From Nyssa sinensis (taxonomy: Eukaryota; Streptophyta; Magnoliopsida; Cornales; Nyssaceae): DNA of 64,000 nucleotides. Positions 61,369-64,000 of the stretch are shown piece by piece; positions within the stretch are counted from its first letter, which is position 1; every line of letters begins with the position of its first letter. The notes under the pieces are model-generated. The model searched no databases. It worked only from the letters and a program-made list of their open reading frames with translations, and was not told where the DNA came from. Location of the stretch: positions 44,329,917-44,393,916 of the forward strand of contig CM018043.1 of NCBI GenBank assembly GCA_008638375.1. Reading direction: 5' to 3'. Both the position numbers and the translations under genes were made by a program.

Positions 61369-62972
61369 TTTACTCCTATTAAACTCAAACCTTAAAATTC
61401 ACATCTCACAACCAAACAATGAGAACCTAGTCTTACAAGGCACCTCGAAAATGCTTCAGAGTCACCTAGTACCTCCTACACTAAAGATGTTTGAGATTGA
61501 TAAATTTTGATAAAAAAAATAGCAGAATATGAGGAAAGGATGGGTGCTCTTGTGTGGAATCAATTTGGTGTTCTATTCACTCCTAATAAGCCACCGAATC
61601 TGATTTCTCTTCCTTTGTCGTAGCCAATGCATCATGTTACCACTCCAAATTCGCCATGGCCATAGTTAAGAACCTTATGGTGTCGATGGTACCACTTCGT
61701 AACCATCAGATGAACGACACACTTCTCTTAACATCATAGAGACAATACCTCTGCTCCACTTCCAACACTAGTGATAAAGAACCATCAAACCAATCCACCA
61801 TCTTCACCCACTAACACCATCACCATGCTCATAAGACCTATCACAGACCATTCAATCTACTGCCACCAACTTCTACAAAAAATATTATATATATATATAT
61901 ATATATATTTTAAAGAGTATAATTGGGATTTTCAAATTTTTAGTAAAGAGGTATTCTACTATTGAAGATTGTGTTCAACAATTCTCTCTTTGGAACTGAC
62001 ACTAATAACGCTATAGAAAATTATATCAGGAGCAGGCCTAACCATGGCCACCCCAAAATTTGAGTAATCTTTAATAGGGTGGGTTAATTGGTTTAAATGG
62101 TGAAATAGTGACCCGAATCAAATCGGTTGTTCCAGGAAGATAGAGATCTAAAAAGAAGTGTATATATTTATATGTATTTATTCCCTCTTTGTTGATGCAA
62201 AAGAAAAAAAAAATGGAGTTATTGAATTTTTGTTAGAGGGGAATTATAAATTGGGGGCAATTTCATTTTTTTTTATAGGTAAGAAATTCCTTGATTGTTC
62301 AGACTTTAGGATATGTGCTCTTGTGTGGAATTAATTTGGTGTTCTATTCACTTCCAATAAGCCACTAAATTTGATTTCTCTTCCCATGGCCATAACCAAT
62401 GCATTTTGTTACCGTTCCAAATTCCATATGGCCATATCTAATATTTGTCTCACAAACCATATGGCGTCAGTGGTACTACTTTGCAACAGTTAGATCAACG
62501 ATGCACTTCTCCTCCTAACACCATGGCGACGATACTACTACTCCACCTCCACCTCTAACATTAGCGATGAAGAACCATTAAACCAATCCACTACTTAACT
62601 CCACCATTTTCACCCACCAACATCATCACCATGCTCATCAGACTCATCATAGACCACTCAATCTACTATCACCAACTACAAACAATGTCCCTCTATGTTG
62701 ATGGGTTAGAAAACGTGACAAATTATTGAATTTTTGTTAAAGGAGGATTATAAATTGGGGGTAATTTCATTTTTTAATGGCTAAGAAATTCTTTGATTGT
62801 TCAGACTTTAGGTAATGGTGACTGAGGGTAGTGGTGGTTGCCGAAGCTCTGAGATAGAGATGAAGATCTATATTGGGGATGGGTCTTTGATTGAGAGAGA
62901 AAAGAGATGAATTTTTTATTTTATTTTATTAGATTTTAACAATTTACAAATAACTTAAAATACATGGGTAAT
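61369..62972. other. Unassigned sequence with internal tandem duplication
   Basis: 61536-61900 and 62312-62690 are diverged copies of the same sequence (GCTCTTGTGTGGAAT.AATTTGGTGTTCTATTCACT, then ACC.CCAACA.CATCACCATGCTCAT in parts). 62215-62317 is likewise repeated at 62720-62815 (GAATTTTTGTTA.AGG, GACTTTAGG). Frames are broken in all copies. I do not recognise the element or any gene; a non-autonomous DNA transposon or a pseudogene are both possible. Confidence 0.6.
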
Positions 62973-63359
62973 TGTAATTACTTGGAAAAAAAAATTTGGG
63001 AATAAAATATATATTTTTTTTATCAATATGCATGTATGTATGTTATGTGTGTGTAGGTATATATATAGTGAAATGCGTATGTATGGATATGTGTATGTTA
63101 TACATGTATGTTGGGTATATTATGTGTATATATATATATAATGCATTAAATATATATATATATATATCACGTGTGTGTACTATGTATGACCGTGTGTATG
63201 TGTGTGTGGGTTTGAGTGTGCAACACACAAGGGGGTATAGAGGGGCTGTTGGGTGTAAGTGAGTAGGTGAGCTGGTAGTGTGTGTAAGTGTGATATGTGT
63301 GTATGTGTATGTCAGAAGAGTTGAGTGTGTACAGGCCAAATCATAGGGAGAAAGAGAGA

Positions 63360-63403
<44 letters not shown>

Positions 63404-64000
63404 GGGGCAGTGTGTGTGAGGTGTATTCATACACTTGTGTGTTTGAGAAAAAGGGAAGATTAGAGAGGGAGGAAACCAAGGAAGCAAAAAGGGGAAGGTT
63501 AGAGGCAAGGCAAGGAGGGAGAGGTGCCATTACAGAGGTAAAAATCACAAACTCGTATACTCTCTCTCTAAAATTTTCTATGTATGCAACCTGTTTTGAA
63601 GCATGATAATTTGTTTAAATGGTAGGGACTTGTAGAGTACGAAAAATGAAGATTAATGCAAAAAGAATTAACTAAAATGGCTGGGAAATGAGTGAAGAAG
63701 ATGGAGTTGCAGGTTGTGTAGGATAATCGGGTTTGGGGGTTTTGTGCCTTAAAACTTAATCTAAATGACCTAGATCTAATTCTATAAGATGCAGAAAATG
63801 AATGAAGGTGATTTGGGCTTGAAACTGTGAGGAAAATGCCATGAAATGGGTTGGCCGGAGAGTTGACCGGAGAGGTTTCACTCCCTATTCGTGAAGATTA
63901 GGAGGTGGTCGATGAGAGATAGGGTTAGGGTTGACGTCCTAGAGGGAAGAGGAAGAAAATGACATTGAAAAATGGGGGAAATCTAATCAGAACAGTGTCG
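62973..64000 (+). mobile_element. Left end of another long LTR, cut by the window end
   Basis: It starts TGTAATTACTTGG at 62973. It follows the same order as the start of 10656-13705: T/A-rich start, (TA)n and (GT)n runs, a 38-bp GA run (63363-63400), purine-rich sequence, then GTTGACCGGAGAGG.TTC and TATTCGTGAAGAT (about 63870-63896) matching 11600-11633. Its right end lies outside, so whether it is solo or complete is unknown. ORFs here are low-complexity. Confidence 0.75.
63363..63400. repeat. (GA)n microsatellite
   Basis: A nearly perfect GA run inside the LTR that starts at 62973, at the same relative place as the purine-rich zones of its siblings. Confidence 0.9.

Overview
This window is plant nuclear DNA from an unidentified, probably eudicot, genome. 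It is a gene-poor block built almost entirely of nested LTR retrotransposons. The evidence is low GC with many (TA)n, (CT)n and (GT)n runs, degenerate Ty3/Gypsy and Ty1/Copia coding remnants, long LTRs with TG...CA ends and 5-bp target-site duplications (TSDs), and a primer-binding site complementary to plant initiator tRNA-Met. I found no intact host gene, tRNA, rRNA or CRISPR array. Most of the longer ORFs are low-complexity or out-of-frame LTR sequence.

Layout. 1-18295 is a stack of solo or partial LTRs: a truncated LTR (1-534), a solo LTR 1310-4171 (TSD ATAAC), a 494-bp fold-back MITE (5592-6085), and a solo LTR 6813-15365 (TSD AACCT/TACCT). That last LTR hosts two more solo LTRs, 7598-10361 (TSD AGAGC) and 10656-13705 (TSD TATAT). 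A further LTR fragment lies at 16551-17805.

18296-47620 is one Ty3/Gypsy element on the minus strand, with short LTRs (452 and 462 bp) and a perfect TSD (AGATG). Its layout fits the Tat lineage: leader motif after the 5' LTR, gag, protease, RT, RNase H, integrase, a 102-bp tandem array, and then an extra ORF on the opposite strand that contains introns. It was later broken by four insertions. These are 19658-26099 (TSD ACCTT, carrying a captured F-box/LRR gene fragment), solo LTR 27029-29852, a rearranged LTR complex 30262-38783, and solo LTR 44798-46874.

48101-61363 is a Ty1/Copia element on the minus strand that resembles the SIRE/Maximus lineage. It has gag, protease, integrase, RT-RNase H and a further env-like/ORF3 remnant. 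Its 5' LTR hosts a 3.5-kb solo LTR (56616-60139, TSD TGTTT) with 50-bp and 43-bp tandem arrays. 61364-62972 is unassigned sequence with an internal duplication, and a further LTR starts at 62973 and runs off the window.

What the parts say together. No element here can move by itself, because the catalytic motifs and reading frames are broken. The nesting gives a relative order of insertion, and the many solo LTRs point to frequent LTR-LTR recombination. The most unusual parts are the antisense, intron-containing ORF of the Gypsy element, the satellite-like array next to it, the F-box/LRR fragment inside a retroelement, and a minisatellite inside the long-LTR family whose copy number differs between insertions.
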